Shown: positions 12,446-20,781 of the stretch, piece after piece
Position numbering within the stretch: position 1 is the stretch's first letter
How the letters are laid out: each line of letters begins with the position of its first letter
Assembly (NCBI GenBank): GCA_020848745.1
Contig: JADLHM010000105.1
Location: 1 to 42,669 of the forward strand
Length of the DNA: 42,669 nucleotides
Origin: Deltaproteobacteria bacterium
Lineage (GTDB): Bacteria > Desulfobacterota > Binatia > UTPRO1
Direction: 5' to 3'
The notes under the pieces: model-generated
The model's input: only the letters and a program-made list of their open reading frames with translations
What the model was told of the DNA's origin: nothing
The model's database searches: none
Program-made: the position numbers and the translations under genes

Positions 12446-13476
12446 CCGCCCGCGGCAGCGCGCTCCTCGCGGCGCTCCTCCTGATGGCGCTCGCGGGCAT
12501 CGTCGCGAGCGGGCTCGCCGAGCTCGGCCGGCGCGCGCTCGCGCGGGCGCGGCTCGATCGCGACGGCGTGCGCGCCTGGTATCTCGCCGAGGCGGGGCTG
12601 GCCGACGTCACGGCCGGGTTGCCGCCCGGCCACGCCTTCACCGACGCGCTCGCGACGACTCCCGCCTCGCCGCCCGCGAGCGGAGCCGCCTGGACCTGGG
12701 GCGAGGGCCTCGCCGACGACGCCGACGAAACGCCGCCCGACGACACGCGAGATGGCAACGCACGTGTCATCCTGCGGGTGAACGCCTTCGGCCCGCCGCC
12801 CGTCCGGCGACGGCTCGAGGCACTGATCGGCCGCGAACGCGCGCCGTTGCAGCCCGGCGCCCTCTCCTTGACGGGAGATCTCGGGTCGCTGACTCCAGAT
12901 TTTTCGCTGGACGGCCGAGATTTCGACATGGCCAGCGGCTGTACCGCTCCCGGCCCGGGCCCTGCACGGCCCGGCCTCGCGCTCCCGGAAGGCGCCGGGC
13001 TGCCCCTCCTCGCGCACCCCGAGCGCATCGTCGGGCGCGGCGCCGCGCCGAGCATCACGCGCCGGGAGGCCCCCTCGTTCGCCGAGGTCGAGGGCGACGC
13101 GCGCGCGACGCGCCTCGCCGCGGGCGCGTTGCCGGCGGCGCTCGGCGACCCCGCGGCGCCGCGCTTCACGGTCGTCGACGGTGACGCCGTCGCCGATCAG
13201 CCGACCGCGGGCGTCGGCGCCCTCTACGTCGCGGGTCGTCTCCGGATCGCGAGTCGCCTCGCGTTCACCGGCGTGCTCGCGGCGGCCGGCGGCATCGACG
13301 TCGCGCCCGGCGCGACCCTCGAGGTGTGCGGCGGCGCGTGGGCCGCGGGCGCGCCCGCCCTCGCCGTCGACGGCGCCGGATTCGTGCGCGCGAGCGACGC
13401 CGCGCTCCGTCTCGCCGCCACGCTCGCCCCTCTGCCCGCGCGCGCGCGCATCGTCGCCGTGCGCGAAGCCCCCTAA
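12442..13476 (+). CDS. PilX-like minor pilus component
   Basis: The 344-aa protein opens with MTARGSALLAALLLMALAGIVASGL, matching the PilX N-terminal pattern (G-SALL then a helix). Next is the ARLDRDGVRAWYLAEAGLAD segment common to PilX/GspK-like pilins. It lacks a Glu at position 5 of the mature form, as PilX and GspK often do. The remaining ~280 residues are a larger soluble domain than the 150-200 residues typical of PilX. Long upstream in-frame codons overlap pilW and are rejected. No PilY1 adhesin gene follows, which is unusual after pilX. Confidence 0.72.
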   Translation: MTARGSALLAALLLMALAGIVASGLAELGRRALARARLDRDGVRAWYLAEAGLADVTAGLPPGHAFTDALATTPASPPASGAAWTWGEGLADDADETPPDDTRDGNARVILRVNAFGPPPVRRRLEALIGRERAPLQPGALSLTGDLGSLTPDFSLDGRDFDMASGCTAPGPGPARPGLALPEGAGLPLLAHPERIVGRGAAPSITRREAPSFAEVEGDARATRLAAGALPAALGDPAAPRFTVVDGDAVADQPTAGVGALYVAGRLRIASRLAFTGVLAAAGGIDVAPGATLEVCGGAWAAGAPALAVDGAGFVRASDAALRLAATLAPLPARARIVAVREAP

Positions 13477-13492
13477 CCGAAAGGACGCCTTC

Positions 13493-13891
13493 ATGGGAGA
13501 CACCATCCTCGTCGTCGACGACAGCGCGGACATCGCGCTCATCAGCGCGCGCATGCTCACGCAGCGCGGCTTCGCCGTGATCACGGCCCACGACGGCGCC
13601 GAGGCGCTCGCGATGGTCGAGCGCCAGCGCCCGAGCCTGGTGCTGCTCGACGTCATGATGCCCGGCATGAGCGGGCTCGACGTACTCCGCGCGCTGAAGG
13701 CGGATCCCGCGACGGCGACCATCCCGATCATCATGGTGACCGCGAAGTCGACCGACGACGACCTGCTGAGCGGCTACCAACAGGGCGCCGACTACTACAT
13801 CACCAAGCCCTTCACCGCCGACGAGCTGATCTACGGCGTGAGCTTGGCGCTCGGGCGCCAGGTCGCGCAGCCGGCGCCGCGCGCGACCTGA
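13493..13891 (+). CDS. Stand-alone response regulator receiver (PilG/PilH/CheY-like)
   Basis: The 132-aa single REC domain has the acidic pair D9-D10, phosphoacceptor D53 in LVLLDVMMPGMSG, the switch Thr in MVTAKS and Lys in ITKPF. There is no output domain. AAAGGA precedes the ATG at 13493, and the upstream in-frame extension is a shadow of pilX. It lies 16 bases after the minor pilin operon and is probably cotranscribed, so it may tune pilus dynamics. No histidine kinase is encoded in the window. Confidence 0.9.
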   Translation: MGDTILVVDDSADIALISARMLTQRGFAVITAHDGAEALAMVERQRPSLVLLDVMMPGMSGLDVLRALKADPATATIPIIMVTAKSTDDDLLSGYQQGADYYITKPFTADELIYGVSLALGRQVAQPAPRAT

Positions 13892-13936
13892 GAACGACGG
13901 CCGCGCCGGCGTGAGCGGCGCACAAGGAGGCACACG

Positions 13937-14335
13937 ATGGCCGACACGATCCTGGTGGTCGACGACAACGAGAACGCCACCCGCATGACCGCCCGCATGC
14001 TCTCCGGACTCGGCTTCGAGGTGCGGACGGCGCTCGACGGCCCGGACGCGCTCGCGCAGATCGCCGAGCGCCACCCGGACTGTATCCTCCTCGACGTCAT
14101 GATGCCGCGCATGAGCGGCCTCGAGGTGCTGTCGCGCCTGAAGCGCGATCCCGCGACGACCGCCATCCCCGTCATCCTGCTGACCGCGAAGAGCCAGGAC
14201 GAGGACGTGCTGACCGGCTACAAGGAGGGCGCCGAGTACTACCTCACGAAGCCCTGCACGACGCGCGACCTGGCCTACGGCATCCGGCTGGTGCTCGGGA
14301 ACCACCGCCCCCAGGGGGCGAGCGCCGCCGGCTGA
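13937..14335 (+). CDS. Second stand-alone response regulator receiver
   Basis: This 132-aa REC domain is a close paralogue of the preceding one and the same length: D9-D10, D53 in ILLDVMMPRMSG, the Thr in LLTAKS and Lys in LTKP. AAGGAGG at 13924-13930 gives it a stronger ribosome binding site than its neighbour. Tandem receivers next to pilus genes recall PilG and PilH, which act oppositely on extension and retraction. That parallel is inference, as the Chp-type kinase is absent here. Its 3-prime end overlaps a convergent gene by 61 bases. Confidence 0.9.
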   Translation: MADTILVVDDNENATRMTARMLSGLGFEVRTALDGPDALAQIAERHPDCILLDVMMPRMSGLEVLSRLKRDPATTAIPVILLTAKSQDEDVLTGYKEGAEYYLTKPCTTRDLAYGIRLVLGNHRPQGASAAG

Positions 14336-14958
14336 GTCCCGAGCGCCGCCGAGCGGGCCGCGGCGACACTGAGCGCCCCGAGCCAGCCGAGCGCCGCCAT
14401 CACGAGCACCACGCGCGCGTACAGCAAGAGATCGTTGCCGAGCGGCGGCTTGATCGTCGCGAGCGCGAGCGGCACGACGGCCGCGATCGACCACCCGCGA
14501 CGCACACACCACCAGGCCGCCGCGAGCGCCGCTGCCACGATCAACGTCGTCTGGCCCATCCACAGCACGAACGCCGTCGACAGGTTCCCCACGACGAGCG
14601 CCGGCACGTACCAGCGCTGGACCGTGGACGTCGTGGGGGGGACCGCTTCCTCCACCATGGCCACGGCGATCCAGGCGAGGACCGCCGTAGCGGCGAGGTT
14701 GAGCACGGCCATGAGCAGCACGGCCGTCCGCAGCGACCCGCGCGCGAGCACCATGCAGAGCGGAGCCGCCTGCGGCGCATACGCATTCACCCCCGCGAGC
14801 CAGTACTTGCCCGCGAGGTAGAGGAAGCGGGTGTCGGGCGCGGTCGCCCCGGGCCCTCCGTGCCCCAGGCCGAGCACGCCGGCGCCGAGACAGATCGCAA
14901 GGCTCCCGATCACCACCGCGAGGCGCCGCCTACGCTCCGCCGTCGAAGGGATGACCAT
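14275..14958 (-). CDS. Shortened GT87-like (DUF2029) membrane protein
   Basis: The 227-aa frame has a signal-anchor helix, then FLYLAGKYWLAGVNAYAP, a GT87-type entry loop, and further on the pairing VLWMGQTTLIVAAALAAAW and LALATIKPPL. These are the conserved GQ and KP segments of GT87 (polyprenol-phosphate mannose transferase family). The normal family length is about 400 aa. The YPP segment between the entry loop and helix 2 is missing and the C-terminal helices are cut short. The stop lies inside the convergent receiver gene. It is best read as a truncated or decaying gene, though a functional short form cannot be excluded. Confidence 0.5.
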   Translation of the reverse strand: MVIPSTAERRRRLAVVIGSLAICLGAGVLGLGHGGPGATAPDTRFLYLAGKYWLAGVNAYAPQAAPLCMVLARGSLRTAVLLMAVLNLAATAVLAWIAVAMVEEAVPPTTSTVQRWYVPALVVGNLSTAFVLWMGQTTLIVAAALAAAWWCVRRGWSIAAVVPLALATIKPPLGNDLLLYARVVLVMAALGWLGALSVAAARSAALGTQPAALAPWGRWFPSTSRMP

Positions 14959-15076
14959 CCGGTCGTCACGATAGCGGGCGCCCCGTGCAACCGAACAGCC
15001 ACCGAATCACACGGCGCCCCGACGTGGACCTCGCGCGCGCGGCGGGCTACAGTCCCCGCCCTTCGAGGTCGCCGAC

Positions 15077-15745
15077 GTGAGTCCACCGAGCCGAGCCCGC
15101 GGGTGCCTGATCACGGTCGAGGGAATCGACGGCGCCGGGAAGAGTACGCAGGTCGAGCGGCTGGCGGCGCTCCTCGCCGGCCGCGGCCATCGCCTGGTGA
15201 CCACCCGCGAGCCGGGCGCGACGCCGCTCGGGCGCGAGCTCCGCCGCATGGTGCTCGGCCGCGAACTCGCCCTCGCGCCCGACGCCGAGCTCTTCCTCTT
15301 CCTCGCCGACCGCGCCGAGCACGTCGCGACCGTGATCACGCCCGCCCTCGCCGAAGGCGCGGTCGTGCTCTGCGACCGCTTCACGGACTCGACCATGGCG
15401 TACCAGGGACACGGCCGCAGCCGCGACCTCGCGCGCGTCCGCCGCTGGAACGCCGAGAGCGCCGCCGGCGTGGTCCCGGACCTCACGCTCCTCCTCGACT
15501 GCCCGATCGAGCTCGGCGCCGAGCGCCGCCACCGTGAGACCGACCGCTACCAGGCGCTCGACCGGGCCTTCCACGAGCGCGTCCGCGCCGGATTCCTCGC
15601 CGAGGCGGCGGCGGCATCCGGACGCGTCCATCGCATCGACGCGAGCCGCGCGCTCTCCGACGTCAGCGCGGAGGTCGCGCGCGTGACGGTCGCCTGGCTC
15701 GACGCCCACGGCTTCCGCGCCGCGGCCGCCTCGGCGAGCGCCTGA
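15077..15745 (+). CDS. tmk: Thymidylate kinase
   Basis: This enzyme phosphorylates dTMP to dTDP. The 222-aa protein starts at GTG and has the P-loop EGIDGAGKST, the DRF motif (VLCDRFTDSTMAYQG) and a LID region (ERRHRETDRYQ). The start is fixed by MSPPSRARGCLITVEGIDG, with no closer in-frame start. It heads a compact string with holB, ricT, metG and tatD, a gene order shared by many bacteria. Confidence 0.96.
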   Translation: MSPPSRARGCLITVEGIDGAGKSTQVERLAALLAGRGHRLVTTREPGATPLGRELRRMVLGRELALAPDAELFLFLADRAEHVATVITPALAEGAVVLCDRFTDSTMAYQGHGRSRDLARVRRWNAESAAGVVPDLTLLLDCPIELGAERRHRETDRYQALDRAFHERVRAGFLAEAAAASGRVHRIDASRALSDVSAEVARVTVAWLDAHGFRAAAASASA

Positions 15746-15747
15746 GC

Positions 15748-16770
15748 ATGCCGCCCCGCCGCCCCGCCGCGCCCGAGCCGGCACCCGCCGCGCGCACCCC
15801 CGTCGTACGCTTCGCCGACGTCCGGGGCCACGAGCGCGCGATCGCGCATCTCCGCCGCGGCTTCGAAGCAGGCCGCCTCGCGCACGCGTTCGTGTTCACG
15901 GGACCCGCAGGGGTCGGCAAGCGCATGGTCGCGCGCGCCCTCGCGGCCGGCCTGCACTGCGACACCACGCCGTTCGCGGCCTGCGGCGCCTGCACCGCCT
16001 GCCGGACGATCGCCGCCGGCACCCATCCCGACGTGCGCATCGTCACCGGGCCGCTCGAGGGCAAGCGCGACATCTCGATCGAGCAGGTGCGCGACCTGCA
16101 GCGCGAGCTCGGCTTCCGCTCGCTCTCCCGCCATCCGAAGGTGGGGATCATCGACGACGCGCACCTCCTCACCGCGCAGGCGCAGAACGCCCTCTTGAAG
16201 ACGCTCGAGGAGCCGAACGGCGACAGCGTGCTCGTGCTGGTCGCGGTCCAGCAATCGGTGCTGCTGCCGACGATCCTGTCGCGCTGCCAGCGCGTGGGCT
16301 TCGGGCCGCTCCCAACCGCGGACGTCGTCGCGATCCTCGAGCGCCACGGCCGGACCGCCGCCGATGCGCGCGCGCTCGCCGCCTATGCGAACGGCAGCCC
16401 CGGCGTCGCCCTCGGGCTCGATCCCGACTTCTTCGGCCGGCGGCGCCGCGAGCTGCTGGCGGCGCTCGCGGGGCTCCGCGGCGCCGGCTTCAAGCAGCTC
16501 ACGGACTTCGCCCAGACGCTCGCCAGCGAGGAGAAGGATCCGACGGCGGTGCTGGCGCTCGTCGCGTCGTGGCACCGCGACCTCTTGCGCCGGGCCGTGC
16601 TCGGCGCCGACGCCGAGCTGCAGAACGCCGACCTCGTCGACGCGGTCGGCGCACCCGACGTCGCGCGCAGTCTTCGCAATCTCGAAACGACGTATGCTAC
16701 GATGCGTGCCCTTCGTCAGAACGCCAACCGCAATCTGGCCCTCGTCCAGATGCTGATGCGCCTCGAGTGA
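15748..16770 (+). CDS. holB: DNA polymerase III delta-prime subunit
   Basis: This is the AAA+ clamp-loader subunit of the replicative polymerase. Its 340 aa include GPAGVGKRMVARAL, a four-cysteine zinc module (CDTTPFAACGACTACRT), the HPDVRIV segment and LLTAQAQNALLKTLEEP (the sensor-like NALLKTLEEP stretch characteristic of delta-prime and DnaX). It starts 3 bases after tmk, and the next gene starts 2 bases after its end. Confidence 0.93.
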   Translation: MPPRRPAAPEPAPAARTPVVRFADVRGHERAIAHLRRGFEAGRLAHAFVFTGPAGVGKRMVARALAAGLHCDTTPFAACGACTACRTIAAGTHPDVRIVTGPLEGKRDISIEQVRDLQRELGFRSLSRHPKVGIIDDAHLLTAQAQNALLKTLEEPNGDSVLVLVAVQQSVLLPTILSRCQRVGFGPLPTADVVAILERHGRTAADARALAAYANGSPGVALGLDPDFFGRRRRELLAALAGLRGAGFKQLTDFAQTLASEEKDPTAVLALVASWHRDLLRRAVLGADAELQNADLVDAVGAPDVARSLRNLETTYATMRALRQNANRNLALVQMLMRLE

Positions 16771-16771
16771 C

Positions 16772-17599
16772 ATGACCAGCGCCATCCATTCGTCCACGCC
16801 TCACGTGGTGGGCGTGCAGTTCCAGCCCGCCGGCCTGATCCACGACTACGATTGCGGCGGCCTCGATCTCGCGCGCGGGGACCGCGTCGTCGTCGAGGTC
16901 CGGCGCACGACGGTGCTCGCGACCATCGCGCGCCCGCCGCGACCGGCCGCGCCCGCCGCCGACGACGCGCCGCGCGTCCTCCGCCGCGCCGACGAGCGCG
17001 ACCTCGCGCGCGACGAGCAGAACCAGGTCCGCCAGCACGAAGCCTTCCGGTTCTGCCTCCAGCGCATCCGGGCGCGCGCCCTGGGGATGAAGCTCGTGAA
17101 AGTGGACGTGCTCTTCGACGGGACCAAGGGCGTCTTCTACTTCACCGCCGAGGGACGAGTCGATTTTCGCGAGCTCGTCCGCGACCTCGCTGGCGGGCTG
17201 CACATGCGGATCGAGATGAAACAGATCGGTGCCCGCGACGAGGCCAAGATGCTCGGGGGCGTCGGACCGTGCGGCCGCGAGCTCTGCTGCTCGACCTGGC
17301 TCCGCGAGTTCCAGGCGGTGTCGGTGCGGATGGCGAAGGCGCAAGGGCTGTCGCTCAATCCCGCGAAGCTCTCCGGCATGTGCGGACGCCTCAAGTGCTG
17401 CCTGCGCTACGAGTACGACACCTATCTCGAGCTGCGGCGCGAGCTCCCGAAGATCGGCGTCCGGGTGACGTCGGTGAAGGGCGACGGCGTCGTGCTCCGC
17501 CACGACGTGCTGAAGCAGACCGCCGTCGTGCGGCGGGCGGACGACGACGTCGAGATCGAGGTGACGCTCGAGGATCTGGTCGAGAAGCGTGCCGACTGA
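16772..17599 (+). CDS. ricT: PSP1 domain protein RicT (YaaT-like)
   Basis: The 275-aa protein has the PSP1 C-terminal domain with its cysteine signature: GVGPCGRELCCSTWLREF, then SGMCGRLKCCLRYE. In Bacillus, RicT (YaaT) works in the Ric complex with RicA and RicF to mature RNase Y targets and carries iron-sulfur clusters. Here only the single protein is seen, between holB and metG as in many genomes. The role in this organism is inferred from the family. Confidence 0.9.
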   Translation: MTSAIHSSTPHVVGVQFQPAGLIHDYDCGGLDLARGDRVVVEVRRTTVLATIARPPRPAAPAADDAPRVLRRADERDLARDEQNQVRQHEAFRFCLQRIRARALGMKLVKVDVLFDGTKGVFYFTAEGRVDFRELVRDLAGGLHMRIEMKQIGARDEAKMLGGVGPCGRELCCSTWLREFQAVSVRMAKAQGLSLNPAKLSGMCGRLKCCLRYEYDTYLELRRELPKIGVRVTSVKGDGVVLRHDVLKQTAVVRRADDDVEIEVTLEDLVEKRAD

Positions 17600-19142
17600 C
17601 GCAACCGCAAACGGAGCGCGGCGCATCTACGTCACGACGCCGCTCTACTACGTGAACGCCGAGCCACATCTCGGCTCCGCGTACACGATCCTCATCTGCG
17701 ACACGATCGCGCGCTTCCACCGGCAGCGCGGCTACGACACCTACTTCCTCACCGGCACCGACGAGCACGGCGACAAGATCGCCGAGGCCGCCGCGGCTGC
17801 CGGCGAGGAGCCGAAAGCCTACACCGACCGCATCAGCGGCATCTTCCGCGGCACCTGGGAAGCGAGCGGCCTCACCTACGACCGCTTCATCCGCACGACC
17901 GACGCCGACCACGTCCGCACCGTCCAGAAGATCCTGCAGCAGGTCCACGACGCCGGTGACATCTACTTCGGCAGCTACGGGGGGCTCTACTGCACGGGAT
18001 GCGAGCGCTTCTACACCGAGAAGGAGCTCGTCGACGGGAAGTGCCCCGACCACAAGACCGTCCCCGACTTCATCGAGGAGGAGAACTACTTTTTCCGGAT
18101 GGGGAAGTATCAGGAGCGTCTCCTGGCGGCGATCGAGTCCAAGCCCGACTTGATCCGCCCCGAGCGTTACCGGAACGAGGTGCTCGCGATGTTGCGCGAG
18201 CCGCTCGAGGACCTCTGCATCTCGCGCCCGAAGAGCCGGCTGACGTGGGGCATCGAGATGCCCTTCGACGACCGCTTCGTGACGTACGTCTGGTTCGACG
18301 CGCTCATCAACTACGTGACCGCGGTGCAGGAGCTCGGCCCCGAGCGCTTCCGGACGCTCTGGCCGGCCGCCCAGCACTTCATCGCCAAGGACATCCTGAA
18401 GCCGCACGCGGTCTACTGGCCGACGATGCTCATGGCCGCGGGCCTGCCGCTCTACGATCACTTGAACGTCCACGGCTACTGGACGGTCGACGGGCAGAAG
18501 ATGTCGAAGAGTCTCGGCAACGTCGTCCGTCCGCTCGACATGCAGGCCAAGTACGGACGCGACGCCTTCCGCTACGTGCTGCTGCGCGAGAGCGTCTTCG
18601 GCCTCGACGCCGACTTCCGCGAGGACGCGCTCGTCACCCGCATCAACGCCGACCTCGCGAACAACATCGGGAACCTCGTCAGTCGGACGCTCTCGATGCA
18701 GCAGAAGTACTTCGCGGGCGTGGTGCAGCCGCTCGGCGAGCGGACGCCCGAGGACGCCGCCCTCGCCGCCGCCTTCGCCGAGGCGGCCCGCGAGGTCGAA
18801 ACGCAGGTCGCAGACCTCATGCTGTCGCGCGCGCTCGAAGCGATCCTGCGCGCCGCCGACCACGCCAACAAATACATCGTCGAGACCGCGCCCTTCACGC
18901 TCGCGAAGGATCCCGCGACCAAGCCGCGGGTCGGCGCCATCCTGCACAATCTCCTCGAGGCGCTGCGGACGACGGCGCAGCTCGCGGCGCCGTTCGTCCC
19001 CGAAACGTCCGGACGCATCATCGAGCTCCTGGGCCTCCCGACCGGGGCGCTGCGGCTGCCGGGCGCGGCGTGGGGCGCGGCGTTCCCCGCCGGCCACACG
19101 GTGCAGAAGCCGGTCCCGCTCTTTCCCCGCATCGAGCCCTGA
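17589..19142 (+). CDS. metG: Methionyl-tRNA synthetase
   Basis: This class I synthetase charges tRNA-Met. The 517-aa protein starts at a GTG overlapping ricT by 11 bases; no later start keeps the RIYVTTPLYYVNAEPHLGS opening. The HIGH-like HLGS, the zinc-knuckle region (CTGCERFYTEKEL then CPDH) and KMSKS (GQKMSKSLGN) are all visible, followed by the helical anticodon-binding domain. It is the short form, with no C-terminal tRNA-binding (EMAP-like) domain. Confidence 0.96.
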   Translation: MPTDATANGARRIYVTTPLYYVNAEPHLGSAYTILICDTIARFHRQRGYDTYFLTGTDEHGDKIAEAAAAAGEEPKAYTDRISGIFRGTWEASGLTYDRFIRTTDADHVRTVQKILQQVHDAGDIYFGSYGGLYCTGCERFYTEKELVDGKCPDHKTVPDFIEEENYFFRMGKYQERLLAAIESKPDLIRPERYRNEVLAMLREPLEDLCISRPKSRLTWGIEMPFDDRFVTYVWFDALINYVTAVQELGPERFRTLWPAAQHFIAKDILKPHAVYWPTMLMAAGLPLYDHLNVHGYWTVDGQKMSKSLGNVVRPLDMQAKYGRDAFRYVLLRESVFGLDADFREDALVTRINADLANNIGNLVSRTLSMQQKYFAGVVQPLGERTPEDAALAAAFAEAAREVETQVADLMLSRALEAILRAADHANKYIVETAPFTLAKDPATKPRVGAILHNLLEALRTTAQLAAPFVPETSGRIIELLGLPTGALRLPGAAWGAAFPAGHTVQKPVPLFPRIEP

Positions 19143-19155
19143 GCGCCGGTCCGCG

Positions 19156-20016
19156 ATGGAAACCTCCAGTGACGACGGCGGCGTGACGGCACGGCCGCGC
19201 GCCGCCGGCTGGCGGCCGCCCGCGACGGTGGTGCCGCTCGTCGACTCACACTGCCATCTCGACCAGGACGCCTTCGCCGACGACCGCGACGCGGTGATCG
19301 CCCGCGCCCGCGCCGCCGGCGTCGGCCGCATGATCACGGTCGGCGCCGGGGGGCCGCTCGCGAGCAACCACGCCGCCGTCGCGATCGCCGAGCGCGACCC
19401 CGGCATCTTCGCCGCCGTCGCCGTCCACCCGCACGACGCGAGCGACGTCACCGACGACACCTGGAACGAGCTCCGCCGCCTCTGGGCGCACCCGAAGGTC
19501 GTCGCGGTCGGCGAGACCGGCCTCGACTACTACTACGAGCACTCCCCGGCCGACGTACAGCAGCGACACCTGCGCCGCTTCGTTCGCGAGGCGGGACGCG
19601 TCGACCTGCCGCTCGTCATCCATTGTCGCGACGCCTTCCCCGACCTGCTCCGCATCTTCGCCGAGGAAGAGGCGGCGGCGGTCGGCGGGGTGATCCACTG
19701 CTTCAGCGGCACGCCCGCGGAAGCCGAGGCGTGCCTGACGCTCGGCTTCGCTCTCTCGTTCTCCGGGATCGTGACCTTCAAGACCGCCGACCGGCTGCGC
19801 GAAGTGGTGCGTCTCACCCCGCGCGACCGCATCCTCGTCGAGACCGACGCGCCGTTCCTGGCACCGATCCCGCACCGCGGGAGGCGCAACGAGCCCGCGC
19901 TCGTGCGGCAGGTCGTGGACGAGGTCGCGCGCGTCCTCGAGGTCGACGTCGCCGAGGCGGCGCGGCTCACGGTCGCCAACACCGAGCGCGCGTTCCGACT
20001 GCCGGCGCCGCGCTGA
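19156..20016 (+). CDS. TatD family metal-dependent hydrolase
   Basis: The 286-aa TIM-barrel nuclease/deoxyribonuclease family protein has all metal ligands: DSHCHLD, GETGLDYYYE, VIHCRDAFPD, IHCFSGT and ETDAPFL. About 24 residues precede VVPLVDSHCHL, so the true start may be GTG at 19228 or 19231. It is last in the tmk-holB-ricT-metG string, its usual place. Confidence 0.94.
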   Translation: METSSDDGGVTARPRAAGWRPPATVVPLVDSHCHLDQDAFADDRDAVIARARAAGVGRMITVGAGGPLASNHAAVAIAERDPGIFAAVAVHPHDASDVTDDTWNELRRLWAHPKVVAVGETGLDYYYEHSPADVQQRHLRRFVREAGRVDLPLVIHCRDAFPDLLRIFAEEEAAAVGGVIHCFSGTPAEAEACLTLGFALSFSGIVTFKTADRLREVVRLTPRDRILVETDAPFLAPIPHRGRRNEPALVRQVVDEVARVLEVDVAEAARLTVANTERAFRLPAPR

Positions 20017-20075
20017 GCCGGCCCCTGCGCGCGCGGCCCTTGCTCCGGCCACGCGGACCCCGTACTACGTCGGCC

Positions 20076-20729
20076 GTGCTCGTCGGCCACTACAGCTCCG
20101 CGTTCGTCGGCAAGGCGGTCGCGCCCCGGACCCCGCTCTGGGTGTTCTTCGTGGCGGCGCAGCTCGTCGACGTCGTATGGGCGTTCTTCGTGCTCGCCGG
20201 CATCGAGCGCTTCACGCTCGATCCGGCCCTGCCCTCGAATCCGCTGGTGCTCGAGCACATGCCGTTCACCCACAGCCTCGTCGGATCGCTCGCGTGGGCC
20301 GCGCTCGCGGCGGTCGTCGTCGCGCGCATCGGCGCGCTCGGCGGCTCCTGGCGCGCCGGCGTCGTCGTCAGCGCGGTCGTGCTGTCGCACTGGGTGCTCG
20401 ACCTGATCGTACACCGGCCGGACCTCACGCTCGCGGGCGGCGACGCGAAGCTCGGCTTCGCGCTCTGGAACCGTCCGCTCGTGGCCTTCGTGGTCGAGAT
20501 CGCGCTCCTCATCGCCACGGCGGCCTTCTGCGCGCGCCGCCCCGGCACCCCCGCGCCGGCGCGCCGGGCGATCGCGCGGGGGCTCGGCGTGCTCGTCCTC
20601 CTGCAGGTCGGCTCCTCGCTCGGACCGCTGCCGACGTCCACGACCGCGCTGGTCTTCACCATGCTGGCGTCGGTTGCGGGGCTCGCGTGGGCGGCGGCGT
20701 GCGCCGAGCGAAGCGTGTCGGCGGTCTGA
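20076..20729 (+). CDS. YdjM-like (DUF457-type) membrane protein
   Basis: The 217-aa protein starts at GTG with LVGHYSSAFVGKAVAPRTPLW and has about five membrane helices. His residues in GHYS, MPFTHSLVGSL and LSHWVLDLIVHRPD match the metal-binding pattern of the PF04307 inner-membrane putative hydrolases. Upstream in-frame codons overlap tatD and are discarded. Its function is not known; LexA control of ydjM in E. coli does not transfer by itself. Confidence 0.6.
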   Translation: MLVGHYSSAFVGKAVAPRTPLWVFFVAAQLVDVVWAFFVLAGIERFTLDPALPSNPLVLEHMPFTHSLVGSLAWAALAAVVVARIGALGGSWRAGVVVSAVVLSHWVLDLIVHRPDLTLAGGDAKLGFALWNRPLVAFVVEIALLIATAAFCARRPGTPAPARRAIARGLGVLVLLQVGSSLGPLPTSTTALVFTMLASVAGLAWAAACAERSVSAV

Positions 20730-20781
20730 ACGGCATCGGCGCGGAGCCGCGGCGATCCACCGGGTGCGGCACGCGGTCGCG

